Shown one piece after another: positions 44,499-53,861 of a stretch of DNA of 64,000 nt (position 1 is the first letter of the stretch; each line of letters opens with the position of its first letter). The translations under genes and the position numbers were made by a program. Under the pieces are notes generated by a model. The model was not told the origin of the DNA, searched no databases, and was given only the letters and a program-made list of their open reading frames with translations. The stretch is from Flavobacteriales bacterium (GTDB lineage Bacteria > Bacteroidota > Bacteroidia > Flavobacteriales > Flavobacteriaceae). The stretch covers positions 434,001-498,000 of the forward strand of contig JAMOUV010000010.1 of the NCBI GenBank assembly GCA_027067965.1, given 5' to 3'.

Positions 44499-44695
44499 AT
44501 CATTTTTTTTTGTTTCCTGATATATCTCAGAATATCATAACTTTTTAAAAAACATGGCGCAAAAATACATTTTCTTTTTTTTTATTCATATTTAAATAAA
44601 ATTTTTCAAAAGAATGCCGGTCAAAATTGTTTATTTTTTAATAATATATGGAAAAATTATTTTTTTATTGTCGAATTTCTATTGTACGTTTTAAA

Positions 44696-45472
44696 TTAAA
44701 GCCGTTTGATTAACACCAAAGTATGCGTATGGTTGCCCGTGGACTTGTTGTATATGCCGTCGGGTTCCAAATCGTCCAAACGCACTTGCCCGTGGGCATG
44801 TATAATCCCATTGTCAAACCAAACTATTCCCACGTGATGGATATGCCCTTCATCATTGACGAAAAAAGCCAAATCACCAGGTTGGCGTTCATCGAAAGAA
44901 ATCCGTTTGCCATGTTTGGCCTGTTGCGACGCATTCCGCGGCAAACGGTATCTGCCCGAGATTTTATAAACCATTTGAGTCAGGCCGGAACAATCGATTC
45001 CGAAAGGGGTCATGCCTCCCCATAAATACGGCGCGTGGCGATACCGGTCGATAAGCCGAAAAAAAATCTCATCGTCCACACGTCCCGCGCATACTTCCGT
45101 ATCAATAAAATATTCGTCGTTATTCAAGCGGAAACTCTTTGAGTCGCTTCGGTATGCCGGCAGCCGGCTTCCCATGGGTAAATATTGCTTGGTGCCATCT
45201 TCGGTTTTGAAATAAGCAACAACGTCCGCTACATAAAAATCTGTAGCGGACAATAATTGGTCTGTTTGTTCGTCACTTATTTTGATGAAAGATTTTTCGT
45301 CAATCCATCCTTCGTATGCATCGAAATCGTTTCGAATGAACCGCCATTGGTTTCTTTTTTGTAAAATATCAAACGTATCGCCGAAAAGTAATTGGCTTTC
45401 CATTTCGCTGCGATCGTCGGGGTCGTGCCGCAAAGGCACTATCGAATTGATGATGAGTCCTTTTTGCATCAA
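44696..45472 (-). CDS. NlpC/P60 family cell-wall hydrolase with SH3 region
   Basis: 258 residues. Two SH3-like parts (about 1-65 and 75-125) come before the NlpC/P60 peptidase domain (about 130-258). Catalytic Cys161 is in FGIDCSGLTQMVY, His213 in HIHHVGIV, third residue near His225 in IIHAHG. Such enzymes cut the D-Glu/meso-DAP bond of peptide stems. No signal peptide is present: the protein begins MQKGLIINSIVPLRHDPDDRSEM, typical of Bacteroidota homologues thought to recycle murein peptides in the cytoplasm. Start overlaps the thiolase stop by four bases, so it is the last gene of the long leftward run from sprE. Confidence 0.92.
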   Translation of the reverse strand: MMQKGLIINSIVPLRHDPDDRSEMESQLLFGDTFDILQKRNQWRFIRNDFDAYEGWIDEKSFIKISDEQTDQLLSATDFYVADVVAYFKTEDGTKQYLPMGSRLPAYRSDSKSFRLNNDEYFIDTEVCAGRVDDEIFFRLIDRYRHAPYLWGGMTPFGIDCSGLTQMVYKISGRYRLPRNASQQAKHGKRISFDERQPGDLAFFVNDEGHIHHVGIVWFDNGIIHAHGQVRLDDLEPDGIYNKSTGNHTHTLVLIKRL

Positions 45473-46656
45473 TCTTCGTTTTCAATAATCATGGCACTTG
45501 CGCCGCCGCCGCCGTTGCATATTCCCGCCGCTCCGTAACGGCCGCCGTATTGTTTGAGAATATTAACCAATGTCATGATAATCCGGGCACCGCTCACGCC
45601 GAGCGGATGTCCCAAAGATACCGCTCCGCCATGCACATTGGTGCGGTCGTGAGGCAAATTCATCAGTTTTTCATTGACCAAAGCCACTACCGAAAAGGCC
45701 TCGTTTACTTCGAAGAAATCAATGTCCTCCACGCTTAAGCCGGCTTTTTTCAATGCCTTGGGAACGGCTTTGGCGGGAGAAGTGGTAAACCATTTCGGAT
45801 CTTGGGCCGCATCGGCATAGGAAAGAATTTTGGCCAAGGGTTTCAAGCCCAATTCTTCGGCTTTTTTTCGTGTCATAATGATTAAAGCGGCCCCGCCGTC
45901 ATTAATGGTCGATGCATTGGCCGCCGTTACCGTTCCGTCCGGGGTGAATACGGGACGCAGGTTCGGAATTTTTTCGAATTTTACGTTTTTATATTCTTCA
46001 TCTTCGGCAAAGATAACGGGGTCGCCTTTGCGTTGGGGAATTTCCACGGGTACCACTTCGTCTTTGAATCTGCCTTCCGCCCACGCTTTTGCGGCACGTT
46101 TGTACGATTCGATGGCATAAGCATCCTGTTCTTCGCGCGAAATGCCGTATTCCTTGGCACATAAATCCGCATATACGCCCATGTGCTTGCCCGAATAAGC
46201 ATCGGTCAATCCGTCGAAAACAAGACCGTCTATGGCTTTGACATCACCGAGCTTGACTGCTTTGCGGGCTTGGAGATAGTGTGGTGCTGCAGACATGTTT
46301 TCCATGCCCCCCGCGACCATCACTTCCGCTTCACCGGCCTTGATATGATCCGCCGCCAACATAACCGATTTCATACCCGAGGCACATACCTTGTTAACGG
46401 TGGTGGCGGGTACGGTATCGGGAATGCCTGCATAAATGGCCGCTTGTCTGGCAGGTGCTTGTCCTACACCGGCTTGTAATACATTGCCCATAAATACTTC
46501 GTCGATGACTCCGGGAGAAAGATTAATTTTCTGCATGGCGCCTTTGATGGCTACCGCACCGAGCTTTGCCGCTTGGATTCCACTTAAACTGCCCAGAAAA
46601 CTGCCTAAAGGGGTCCTCGCATACGAAACGATTACAATATCATTGGAATTTTTCAT
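45469..46656 (-). CDS. Acetyl-CoA C-acetyltransferase (thiolase)
   Basis: 395 residues. Condenses two acetyl-CoA to acetoacetyl-CoA, or cleaves the latter. Catalytic Cys91 in VNKVCASGMKS, His350 in GGAVSLGHPLGVSGAR, Cys380 in GICNGGGGAS; NEAFSVV is also conserved. The GHPLG/CNGGGG set and length match biosynthetic-type acetyl-CoA acetyltransferase rather than the 3-ketoacyl-CoA thiolase of fatty-acid breakdown, but either use is possible. The NlpC gene overlaps its end and the unknown secreted protein lies 11 bases upstream. Confidence 0.95.
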   Translation of the reverse strand: MKNSNDIVIVSYARTPLGSFLGSLSGIQAAKLGAVAIKGAMQKINLSPGVIDEVFMGNVLQAGVGQAPARQAAIYAGIPDTVPATTVNKVCASGMKSVMLAADHIKAGEAEVMVAGGMENMSAAPHYLQARKAVKLGDVKAIDGLVFDGLTDAYSGKHMGVYADLCAKEYGISREEQDAYAIESYKRAAKAWAEGRFKDEVVPVEIPQRKGDPVIFAEDEEYKNVKFEKIPNLRPVFTPDGTVTAANASTINDGGAALIIMTRKKAEELGLKPLAKILSYADAAQDPKWFTTSPAKAVPKALKKAGLSVEDIDFFEVNEAFSVVALVNEKLMNLPHDRTNVHGGAVSLGHPLGVSGARIIMTLVNILKQYGGRYGAAGICNGGGGASAMIIENED

Positions 46657-46667
46657 ATCTTTTAATT

Positions 46668-47786
46668 TTAGTTCTTTACTTTATGTGCTGTTTTGATAGA
46701 GTTTGCAATATTCGCCATATGTTTTTTCTTGATTTTGGGTTTCAATGAGATGCCGTAATACCTACTATAAACTACTTTTCCCGTTTTCGCATTGACCACT
46801 TGAGTCGATCGATCGGTATTAATAAATACAAAACGCAAGTAATAAATATCCTCATCATTCAAAATCTTTTTGTCCAATTCATCGGGTGATATTATTTTAT
46901 AAGGATACGGATAAGCGGACATAATTTCCCCGATTTCGGATTTACTCATAGGAATATTTTTCTTTTTAAATAATAATACATTCTCAAAAACATTTTGAGG
47001 TATATACAAAGTATCCGTTTTTAATCGGGACAAATCCTTTTCGGCCCATTCATCCGCGACAAATACGTCTTTACCCTGATCCAAATAATCGTTCACTTCT
47101 TGAAAATAATTTTTCAAATAACCCAAACGGTAATTATATATAACAGGTTTGTTATAAAGATAATCATATAAAATTTCAGATTTTTTTTGGAATTGCTTTG
47201 CCCTCACAATATTGCCAAATTCGGCAAAATATTTAACATCTTGCACCGAAAGAAAAATGTATGCTACCGGATCCGAATATTTATAAAAAATATTATTCAG
47301 TTGGCGGTAATAAGCATGAGGCGGTTCTTCACCTTCCTTGAGTTTTTTTCTCCATTTATTTTCCCATTTGGCTTTATGTTCTTTGAATTCTTTTTCTCTC
47401 AATACATAAAAACCGATTATTGGATTTATTCCTATTATCCCGTTATAATTATCTTTTATAACAAAATATGTTAAGCGTGCAAACGAATATTTTCCATCCA
47501 AATAATTGTCCATATTAAATGCCGGTTGATACACCACCCGGTAAGGCGTCACATGCCATGCTTTTTTCAGAATGCTGTCATATTGTTCGGGATTATATAT
47601 ATTGGATAAACTAAAAATAGTGGTGGTGTTCTTAAAGCGATTTAACAATTCCTCTTTCTGATGTTTACTAAGATTATTTAAAGGAATAAGTGTATGATGA
47701 TATATAATCTTGGGCTTTAAAACGGACACCTGAGCCATACTTCCATAGGCGGATAGGACAAAGAGAATAACGATTTTATTTTTCAT
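46668..47786 (-). CDS. Secreted protein of unknown function
   Basis: 372 residues with a clean signal peptide (ILFVLSAYGSMAQ). Tyr- and Lys-rich mature part with no motif I can name; it has a long basic middle stretch (EFKEHKAKWENKWRKKLKEGEE) and two Tyr-rich blocks (FYKYSDPVAYIF; ILYDYLYNKPVIYNYRLGYLKNYF). No C-terminal T9SS signal, so periplasm or outer surface by another route. It sits between the SPFH protein and thiolase with 13- and 11-base gaps, so it is in their operon. It looks restricted to close relatives, but that needs a search. Confidence 0.75.
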   Translation of the reverse strand: MKNKIVILFVLSAYGSMAQVSVLKPKIIYHHTLIPLNNLSKHQKEELLNRFKNTTTIFSLSNIYNPEQYDSILKKAWHVTPYRVVYQPAFNMDNYLDGKYSFARLTYFVIKDNYNGIIGINPIIGFYVLREKEFKEHKAKWENKWRKKLKEGEEPPHAYYRQLNNIFYKYSDPVAYIFLSVQDVKYFAEFGNIVRAKQFQKKSEILYDYLYNKPVIYNYRLGYLKNYFQEVNDYLDQGKDVFVADEWAEKDLSRLKTDTLYIPQNVFENVLLFKKKNIPMSKSEIGEIMSAYPYPYKIISPDELDKKILNDEDIYYLRFVFINTDRSTQVVNAKTGKVVYSRYYGISLKPKIKKKHMANIANSIKTAHKVKN

Positions 47787-47799
47787 ATTTTCTCAGCGT

Positions 47800-48660
47800 C
47801 TATTTTTCGGGATTTAAAATGATGGGCAATCCGTCTTTTCCACTGCCTATCACGATAACCTTCGAATTATTCGACTCGGCTAATTTCAATGTGGCCTCAA
47901 TGCCTTTCCAGCGCAAAAGTTTATCGGAAATACCTTCGGTTACAATATGCTGGAAGTCCCGGATACCTTCCGCTTCAATTCTTTTCCGTTCAGCTTCTTT
48001 CTTTTCTTTTTGGAGCCGGAATTCATATTCGAGGGCTTCCTGTTGTTGTTTTAATTTACGTTCAATGGCATTTTTAATGGTTGGCGGAAGCGTCACGTCG
48101 CGAACCAAAACTTTATTGAGTTGCACAAATTGATTGCGAAGAATTTGTCTCGTTTCATCGAAAATTTCCTGTTGAATGGCTTCTCTTTTGCTGGAATAAA
48201 TCTGTTCGGGCGTATAACGTCCCACAACGGCCCTTGTAGCCGACCGTACGGCCGGTTTCAACACATCTTCGATATAGTTGCGTCCGCGGTATTTATGCAG
48301 TTTTCCCAATTCGGAAACTTTCGGTTGAAACCATATACTGGCGTCCAAAGTGATGTCCAAACCGTCTTGCGAAAGCACTTTCATGGTTTCTTTCAATTCC
48401 TGTTGGCGAATGTTATATACATAAACCCGGTTCCAAGGAGCAATGATATGAACGCCTTCGGACAAGGGCGGTCTGATCGTATCCACTCCGCCGCCGAATG
48501 GCCGGAAAATCACGCCCGCTTCACCGGGACCGATGTTTACAATGGATGTAAGAACAAGAATAAATAATGCAATAGCAAGAAAAATGAGGCCTCCGGTTCC
48601 CAAGAATTTTTTTCTGGACGGGAAATCCACTTCCGTAAATCTTTTATTAAATTCGTTCAT
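47800..48660 (-). CDS. SPFH/prohibitin family membrane protein
   Basis: 286 residues. One membrane helix (about 22-42), then the SPFH domain (NIGPGEAGVIFRPFGGGVDTIRPPLSEGVHIIAPW) and a long alanine/glutamate-rich coiled coil (KRKLKQQQEALEYEFRLQKEKKEAERKRIEAEG), as in prohibitins. Such proteins form large rings on the inner membrane that restrain the FtsH protease or organise lipid domains. The C-terminal WKGIEATLKLAESNNSKVIVIGSGKDGLPIILN is typical of bacterial prohibitin-like proteins. It follows ald by 12 bases. Confidence 0.93.
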   Translation of the reverse strand: MNEFNKRFTEVDFPSRKKFLGTGGLIFLAIALFILVLTSIVNIGPGEAGVIFRPFGGGVDTIRPPLSEGVHIIAPWNRVYVYNIRQQELKETMKVLSQDGLDITLDASIWFQPKVSELGKLHKYRGRNYIEDVLKPAVRSATRAVVGRYTPEQIYSSKREAIQQEIFDETRQILRNQFVQLNKVLVRDVTLPPTIKNAIERKLKQQQEALEYEFRLQKEKKEAERKRIEAEGIRDFQHIVTEGISDKLLRWKGIEATLKLAESNNSKVIVIGSGKDGLPIILNPEK

Positions 48661-48672
48661 AGTGTGTTGTTT

Positions 48673-49866
48673 TTATAAGAATAATAAATTGATGTCTCTA
48701 TATTCATAGCCGAACCATTCGGCCACGGTTTTTTCGGTTACGATTCCTTTATACACATATACGCCACTTCGCAATCCGGTTTCCACCGAAATGGCATTTT
48801 CAATACCTCCCAATTCGGCTATCCGGCGCAGGTAGGGCACAAAAATATTACTGAAAGCAATGGTGGCGGTTCGCGAATAACGCGAAGGAATGTTAGGCAC
48901 CCCGTAATGAATTACATCGTGTTTAATGACTACCGGATTGGCATGACTGGTCAGTTCGGAAGTTTCCGATACACCGCCCCGGTCTATACTCACGTCTATC
49001 AACACGGATCCGGGCTTCATCATTTCCACCATATATTCCGTAATGACTACGGGCGTACGGATTTTTCCGCGAAGGGCCCCGATCACCACATCGGCTTGCG
49101 TCAGGGCGCGGGCTATATTGGTCGGTTGAAGGGTGGAGGTGAAAATGACACGTCCCACACTGGTTTGCAACCGGCGCAATTTGGAAAGCGAATTGTCGAA
49201 TACTTTTACCGATGCGCCTAAACCCAATGCGGTTCGGGCGGCAAATTCACCTACCGTACCGGCTCCCAAAATGACCACTTCGGCCGGCGGAACGCCACTT
49301 AAATTTCCTAAAAGCAAATGCCGGCTGATTCCGGGTTTGCTCAACAATTCGGCCGCGATCAGGATGGAGGCCATCCCGGCAATTTCGCTTTGGGCCCGTA
49401 CTACGGGAAACATACCATGTTGGTCGCGGATAAATTCAAAAGCAAGGGCGGTGATTTTTTTCTTCAACAAAGTATCGAAAAAGACTTTGTCTTGAATATT
49501 TAATTGTAAAGCCGATAGCAATACACTATTGGGCTTCATCATTTTCAATTCGTCATGGGTGGGCGGTTCGACCTTTAGAATAATATTATTACCGAATATT
49601 TTTTCACGGTCATACACAATTTCCGCACCGGCATCGGAATATTCCATATCCGAGTACAAAGCCCCTTCTCCGGCACCGGACTCCACCATAATTTTATGGC
49701 CGTGACTCACCAAGGTGGCTACGCCGTCGGGCGTGAGGCAAATACGTTTTTCCTGTAAATGGGTTTCCTTGGGAATGCCGATTTTCAATTCTCCTTTGCG
49801 GTGCAAAACGGCAAGGCGTTCTTCTTGTGGAATCAGGATATGTTTGGGATAATAGGGCTGCTTCAT
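48673..49866 (-). CDS. ald: Alanine dehydrogenase
   Basis: 397 residues from the ATG at 49866, which overlaps the tsaE stop by four bases; the frame is open upstream but that part lies inside tsaE. NAD-dependent deamination of alanine to pyruvate. KIGIPKETHLQEKRICLTPDGV is the family start, the catalytic Lys and His are in VGAGEGALYSD-adjacent and RDQHGMFP regions, and VILGAGTVGEFAARTALGLGASVKVFD is the NAD fold. About 25 residues before KIGIPKE make it longer than the 370-residue B. subtilis enzyme, a usual Bacteroidota trait. Confidence 0.92.
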   Translation of the reverse strand: MKQPYYPKHILIPQEERLAVLHRKGELKIGIPKETHLQEKRICLTPDGVATLVSHGHKIMVESGAGEGALYSDMEYSDAGAEIVYDREKIFGNNIILKVEPPTHDELKMMKPNSVLLSALQLNIQDKVFFDTLLKKKITALAFEFIRDQHGMFPVVRAQSEIAGMASILIAAELLSKPGISRHLLLGNLSGVPPAEVVILGAGTVGEFAARTALGLGASVKVFDNSLSKLRRLQTSVGRVIFTSTLQPTNIARALTQADVVIGALRGKIRTPVVITEYMVEMMKPGSVLIDVSIDRGGVSETSELTSHANPVVIKHDVIHYGVPNIPSRYSRTATIAFSNIFVPYLRRIAELGGIENAISVETGLRSGVYVYKGIVTEKTVAEWFGYEYRDINLLFL

Positions 49867-50279
49867 GAGTTTGAAATTTGAAGGATTCTCGAGGTATCTC
49901 CCGCCGGTTCGATACGGATTAAGGTATGCGGAACAGGCATGAATTCCCGTGCCCTTTCGGGCCATTCTATAAATACATATCTGGCTTGATCCAAATATTC
50001 TTCAAAACCGATATCCAAAAGTTCTTCCGGCGATTTCAACCGGTATAAATCAAAATGGTATAAAGGTTCGCCTTCATGCGTAAGGTATTCATTGACCAAT
50101 GAAAACGTGGGTGACCCCAAAAATGCCTGCGGACTCAATTTCTCGATTAATTTGCCGATTAGAGTGGTTTTCCCTGCTCCCATCGGTGCTTCGAATAATA
50201 CATAAGGATGTCGAATCATGGTGAGTAACTTGTCTGCGACAAGATCTATTTCCGGTAAATGATACAGGATCTTATGCAT
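49863..50279 (-). CDS. tsaE: tRNA threonylcarbamoyladenosine ATPase TsaE
   Basis: 138 residues from the ATG at 50279. A longer frame to 50345 has no family match and contains a -7 box, so I chose the shorter start. TsaE is an ATPase that works with TsaB and TsaD to make t6A on ANN-decoding tRNAs. Walker A GAGKTTL at about 34-40, then LGSPTFSLVNEYLTHEGEPLYHFDLYRLKSPEEL, and IEWPERAREFMP. It has its own promoter but is probably also read from sprE. Co-translated with ald. Confidence 0.94.
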   Translation of the reverse strand: MHKILYHLPEIDLVADKLLTMIRHPYVLFEAPMGAGKTTLIGKLIEKLSPQAFLGSPTFSLVNEYLTHEGEPLYHFDLYRLKSPEELLDIGFEEYLDQARYVFIEWPERAREFMPVPHTLIRIEPAGDTSRILQISNS

Positions 50280-50303
50280 GAATTCCTTTTCCGTTAATCT
50301 ATA

Positions 50304-50311
50304 CAAAGTTA
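50304..50311 (-). promoter_or_regulatory. Predicted tsaE -7 promoter box
   Basis: TAACTTTG on the minus strand, 24 bases before the tsaE start; a TTG lies 23 bases upstream. It sits in the 83-base gap after the AtpI-like gene, the largest gap in this run. Confidence 0.5.
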
Positions 50312-50362
50312 ATGAAAAACGGGGAGATGTAGCCCAAGTCACCATGCCGCAAGGTGATTTGA

Positions 50363-50737
50363 TTATACTTTTAATAAATTATGAGCCGTCCAAACTTCGA
50401 AAATCAAACTAATCAAATAAGTGGCGAGAAAATAAAACGTAACGCTTTTTAAACCGGCAGGCGCAAAAAAACCGACGAGAAAAGCAAAAAATAAACCCGA
50501 CAGAATGATTTTTAATCCGCTCCAAATTAAAAACGAAAACAATATTTTACGGGAGTTGCGCAAGGAGACGACATACAAACTTATGACGAAAAATAAAAAA
50601 ACGCTGGCATGAAATAGCGTAATGTAAAAATAGACACGGTGATCAAGGTCCGTAAAATAGGTCATCACCGGGTAGCCGGAGATAATCAATAGGATTCCGC
50701 CGACTGCGGGCAAAATTATTCTTTTGATTTTTGCCAT
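50363..50737 (-). CDS. AtpI-like small membrane protein
   Basis: 124 residues from the ATG at 50737, four membrane helices. It sits exactly where Bacteroidota carry a small membrane protein between atpZ and atpB, and I take it as that protein (an ATP synthase subunit I-like role). The sequence itself, e.g. ILPAVGGILLIISGYPV, gives little. It overlaps the atpZ end by 22 bases. atpB does not follow; tsaE does. Confidence 0.7.
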   Translation of the reverse strand: MAKIKRIILPAVGGILLIISGYPVMTYFTDLDHRVYFYITLFHASVFLFFVISLYVVSLRNSRKILFSFLIWSGLKIILSGLFFAFLVGFFAPAGLKSVTFYFLATYLISLIFEVWTAHNLLKV

Positions 50738-50949
50738 CCGGAAATGCTTGAAAAAGTATAATACAAAGCGAGGAATACGCCGAGCAAACTCAGCAAAATG
50801 GTAAACCAAGGAATTTTTAAACCGATTTTTTTATCCACATAACGCCCTATCCATACACCCAGCCCGATAATGGCAGCCATTTCAAAGGCGATTCCCGAAA
50901 AAAAAGCGATTTGCCGTGCGAGTTTAGCGCGTTTTTTGTTTGCTTTCAA
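50716..50949 (-). CDS. atpZ: AtpZ/AtpI family protein
   Basis: 77 residues: basic N-terminus, two membrane helices, with the family pattern GIAFEMAAIIGLGVWIGRYVD then KIPWFTILLSLLGVFLALY. AtpZ/AtpI proteins assist assembly of the F-type ATP synthase membrane ring and may carry Mg2+ or Ca2+. Its start lies 26 bases inside bactofilin. The atpBEFHAGD genes that commonly follow are not here, so this assembly-factor pair is split from its operon in this genome. Confidence 0.88.
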   Translation of the reverse strand: MKANKKRAKLARQIAFFSGIAFEMAAIIGLGVWIGRYVDKKIGLKIPWFTILLSLLGVFLALYYTFSSISGWQKSKE

Positions 50950-51319
50950 CTTGAGAAGGTTTTACGGAAGTCATTTCGCAAGTGGCATTGAAAGTGGCTC
51001 CTTGCTCTACGGAGAGTTTTCCGGTTTTTACGGTTCCTTCTATTTTGGCGGTATTTTTAATGCTTAATAAATCTTTTACAATCAAATCACCCGACACCTC
51101 GCCCATAATTTCGGCATTGGCCGCCTTAATGGTGCCGTTTAGTCGTCCGGCGGGACCCACAACCAATTTGCCGGTGGTGGAAAAATTGCCTTCGAAATTT
51201 CCGTCTATTCTGAAATCTTCTTGCGAAACGATATCTCCTTTGATGCCGGTGGTTTCACCGAATCTGTTAGGTTGTTTGGATATTTGAGAACTGCCGTTTT
51301 TTTTCTTATCGGAAAACAT
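50924..51319 (-). CDS. Bactofilin (polymer-forming cytoskeletal protein)
   Basis: 131 residues. Central beta-helix domain (about 20-112) with repeating G-x-V/I-x-x-G turns: TGIKGDIVSQEDFRIDGNFEG, LVVGPAGRLNGTIKAANAEIMGEVSGDLIVKDLLSIKNTAKIEGTVKTGKLSVEQGATFNATCEM. Flanking ends are disordered and charged. Bactofilins polymerise without nucleotide and place cell-wall enzymes or other proteins. It starts five bases after sprE/porW. Confidence 0.93.
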   Translation of the reverse strand: MFSDKKKNGSSQISKQPNRFGETTGIKGDIVSQEDFRIDGNFEGNFSTTGKLVVGPAGRLNGTIKAANAEIMGEVSGDLIVKDLLSIKNTAKIEGTVKTGKLSVEQGATFNATCEMTSVKPSQVESKQKTR

Positions 51320-51324
51320 ATATG

Positions 51325-53778
51325 TTAATTTTTTGGGGGTTGCGGTTGGGTCTTGTTAAGTTGCAAATTTATGTATTTATTTCGAGACATAATGTAAGTT
51401 TCGGGCGTAGGGCATTTTTTTTCTTTTAATTTTTCTAACACATATCCGGCCGATTCTTTGCTCAGATAATTCCCGCTGATTAAAAATACGATGCTGTCAT
51501 TGAATCTGTCGGTAAAGAAATATTTCGAATGTGCTTCCTGTTCTTCGAAAATTTGAGTCAAACATTGTTTTAATGCACCCATGCCCGTGGTGTCGCGATA
51601 AATATGAACCAAGTAATACGGAAACTCGTCCTTGGGTTTGTCGTATTTGATTTTCAGGATTTTCAGTTTTTTAATTAAATTTTCGGCATGTGAGGCATAA
51701 TCGGTGTCGGGATGTAACTTGATTAATCGCTCCAATTCGGCGATATAACTGTCGATGCCTTGCAATTTGCCCTTGATTTTGGCCGAAAGAAGCAAAAGTT
51801 TGGGTGCGGAAGGATGGTCTTTGAATTTTTCATAGGCATTTTGCGCTTTGGCTAATGCGTCGCTCCATTTTCCTTGTTCAAAGAGATTATATGCCTCCTT
51901 GTATGCTTCCAGAAATTCTTTGGACGAAACCACTTCGGCTTCGGCGGGATTTTGAATAAATTTAGTGTAGGGACTTTCCGGAAACCGCGTTTCCATAATT
52001 TTTTGGATACGTTCCGCTTCTTCCTTGCGATTAGTCTTTGTATAAATTTTATATAAGTTATAATACGCTTGTGATTCCTGCTCTTTGGTGGGATGGGAAT
52101 CCAATACCGTTTGAAGATTTTTTTCAGCCAAGCCGTATTCGCGGAATTTATCATTGGCATAATTCATGCCCAAATATAAATGGGCTTTGACAATCAGGTT
52201 TTTGATGCTGTCAATTTGTTTTTGGGTTCGGGGCAGCTGATTAAGGTAAAATTCCACGCTCAAGCTATCGTTTTCCACGCGGGCGAGCGTGTCGGCTGCG
52301 CTTTCTTGTTTTTCGGCTTCTTCTTCCGGCCGTGCCGTACCGTATTTATTGGTCAATCGCCAGAGGTCTTCAAGCCGTCTTTCGCCCCACTGTTTTTTGA
52401 ATAAGGCCTTGCCTGCTTCCACTTGGCTTTCGTTATAGAAATAAAAAGTTCCGCCCGCTTGTTCTTGCGTGGCTTTTAATTCTTCTTCTTTCTTTTTTCG
52501 AAGGGCGGCTATATAGGCCTTGATTTTTTTAATTTGTTGAGAACTGTCCAATTTGATAAAACGCAAAATACTGTCGTTGTGCCGGATGGTTTCTTCCCAT
52601 TTGACAATTTGATCAATGCTTCTGCGCCGTTGAGACACCAATAAATAGTCCAATGTATTTTTGTCCATCACCGTCAGCATGCTGTCCAAATATTTTCCGG
52701 TGTTCAAATAATTTTTCTTGTTCCAATAAATTTCGGCCATTTTACTGTAAGCCAACCTTTTAAGCGATTTATTCGAAGAACGGGCCGCTTGCGTATAATT
52801 CCGGATGGCGCCCGCCGTATCATGACGGACCTCAAGGATTTCGGCTTTGTGAAAATGGATATCCGAAAAAAATTTGTTGTAATAATAATTTTTCAACTGG
52901 GCATCAAGTTTTTTTAAACTTTTTTCATGCGTCAAAGTGTCTTCTTTGGTCAGGTGCATGCGATACCATTGGGTATGCAAAATGAATTTTTCCGGTGATT
53001 TATGTTTTAAAATCAAATCCGTCATCATCAACGCGGAGTCCTTGCGGAAGAGTTTTTCCCAAACTTGAGCGGCTTTAAAAGCCAAGGTATGTTGTAAATC
53101 ACGGCTTTTGGCCGTACGGGCCGCTTTGGTCAAATAATAGGCCACGGTATCGGTGGGCTCGTCTTCCCGGAAACTTTCCGAAATAAAAGCATAAGCCCAT
53201 GCTTTGGTATCGGGTTTGGTGTCGGGTGTTTCGGCGATTTGAAGTAATTTATAACGTGCCAAGCGTGTATTGCCCAATTTTAATAAAGTTTTGGCGCGCC
53301 AAAGAAGTAATTCGTTGCGCAGATTGGTGTCGTAATAATTATCCAAAGCGTAATTAAAAGCATCCATTGCGGCCAGATAGCGTTGGTCGTAATACCGGCT
53401 CATGCCCAGCAGCAACATGGCTTCGTCCATTTTAGGATTTCGTTCCACGCCTCTAATTTCCATGCTGTGTTTTTGAACGGCTTTGGTGGCCTTTTCTTCG
53501 GCTTTGGAAATATAATTGGATTTGGACTGTCCCGGCAAGTAAATTTTATCATCAAACTCGATGCCTTCGAGCGAAAGTTCACGGTAAAAATCGGTTTCGT
53601 TCTTTTGCTTCAATTCATCGACGGCTTTTTCTAAATTTTCTCTCGAGTTAAACAGGATATTATATTCGGACGTCAAGGCATGATAATTCCTGCTCAGCAT
53701 TGTCGATCGATTGGTGGAGCATGAAAATATGAATGCAAAAAAGATGAATAAAAGAAATAAGAATCCGTTTTTTTTCAT
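51325..53778 (-). CDS. TPR lipoprotein, likely T9SS component SprE/PorW
   Basis: 817 residues. Lipoprotein signal with lipid Cys20 (FAFIFSC). The rest is tetratricopeptide helices, e.g. AMLLLGMSRYYDQRYLAAMDAFNYAL, and a C-terminal domain after about 720 (DEFPYYLVHIYRDTTGMGALKQ). Length, signal, TPR content and position before bactofilin and atpZ fit SprE of Flavobacterium johnsoniae / PorW of Porphyromonas gingivalis, an outer-membrane part of type IX secretion and gliding. Assignment is by context and layout, not by a single motif. The T9SS cargo at 55437 shows the system is in use. Confidence 0.75.
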   Translation of the reverse strand: MKKNGFLFLLFIFFAFIFSCSTNRSTMLSRNYHALTSEYNILFNSRENLEKAVDELKQKNETDFYRELSLEGIEFDDKIYLPGQSKSNYISKAEEKATKAVQKHSMEIRGVERNPKMDEAMLLLGMSRYYDQRYLAAMDAFNYALDNYYDTNLRNELLLWRAKTLLKLGNTRLARYKLLQIAETPDTKPDTKAWAYAFISESFREDEPTDTVAYYLTKAARTAKSRDLQHTLAFKAAQVWEKLFRKDSALMMTDLILKHKSPEKFILHTQWYRMHLTKEDTLTHEKSLKKLDAQLKNYYYNKFFSDIHFHKAEILEVRHDTAGAIRNYTQAARSSNKSLKRLAYSKMAEIYWNKKNYLNTGKYLDSMLTVMDKNTLDYLLVSQRRRSIDQIVKWEETIRHNDSILRFIKLDSSQQIKKIKAYIAALRKKKEEELKATQEQAGGTFYFYNESQVEAGKALFKKQWGERRLEDLWRLTNKYGTARPEEEAEKQESAADTLARVENDSLSVEFYLNQLPRTQKQIDSIKNLIVKAHLYLGMNYANDKFREYGLAEKNLQTVLDSHPTKEQESQAYYNLYKIYTKTNRKEEAERIQKIMETRFPESPYTKFIQNPAEAEVVSSKEFLEAYKEAYNLFEQGKWSDALAKAQNAYEKFKDHPSAPKLLLLSAKIKGKLQGIDSYIAELERLIKLHPDTDYASHAENLIKKLKILKIKYDKPKDEFPYYLVHIYRDTTGMGALKQCLTQIFEEQEAHSKYFFTDRFNDSIVFLISGNYLSKESAGYVLEKLKEKKCPTPETYIMSRNKYINLQLNKTQPQPPKN

Positions 53779-53861
53779 GTTTTTTTAACTCGGGACTAAA
53801 TATTACAACGTTTCAGATTTTAATTTAGTGCAATTTTCAAAGAAAATCCAAAATATACAAA

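Noticed and set aside
48673-49965. Longer ald start at 49965
   Set aside because: The extra 33 codons lie within tsaE; the ATG at 49866 gives an ATGA overlap and a normal N-terminus.
49863-50345. Longer tsaE start at 50345
   Set aside because: The extra 22 residues match nothing in the family and span a perfect -7 box.
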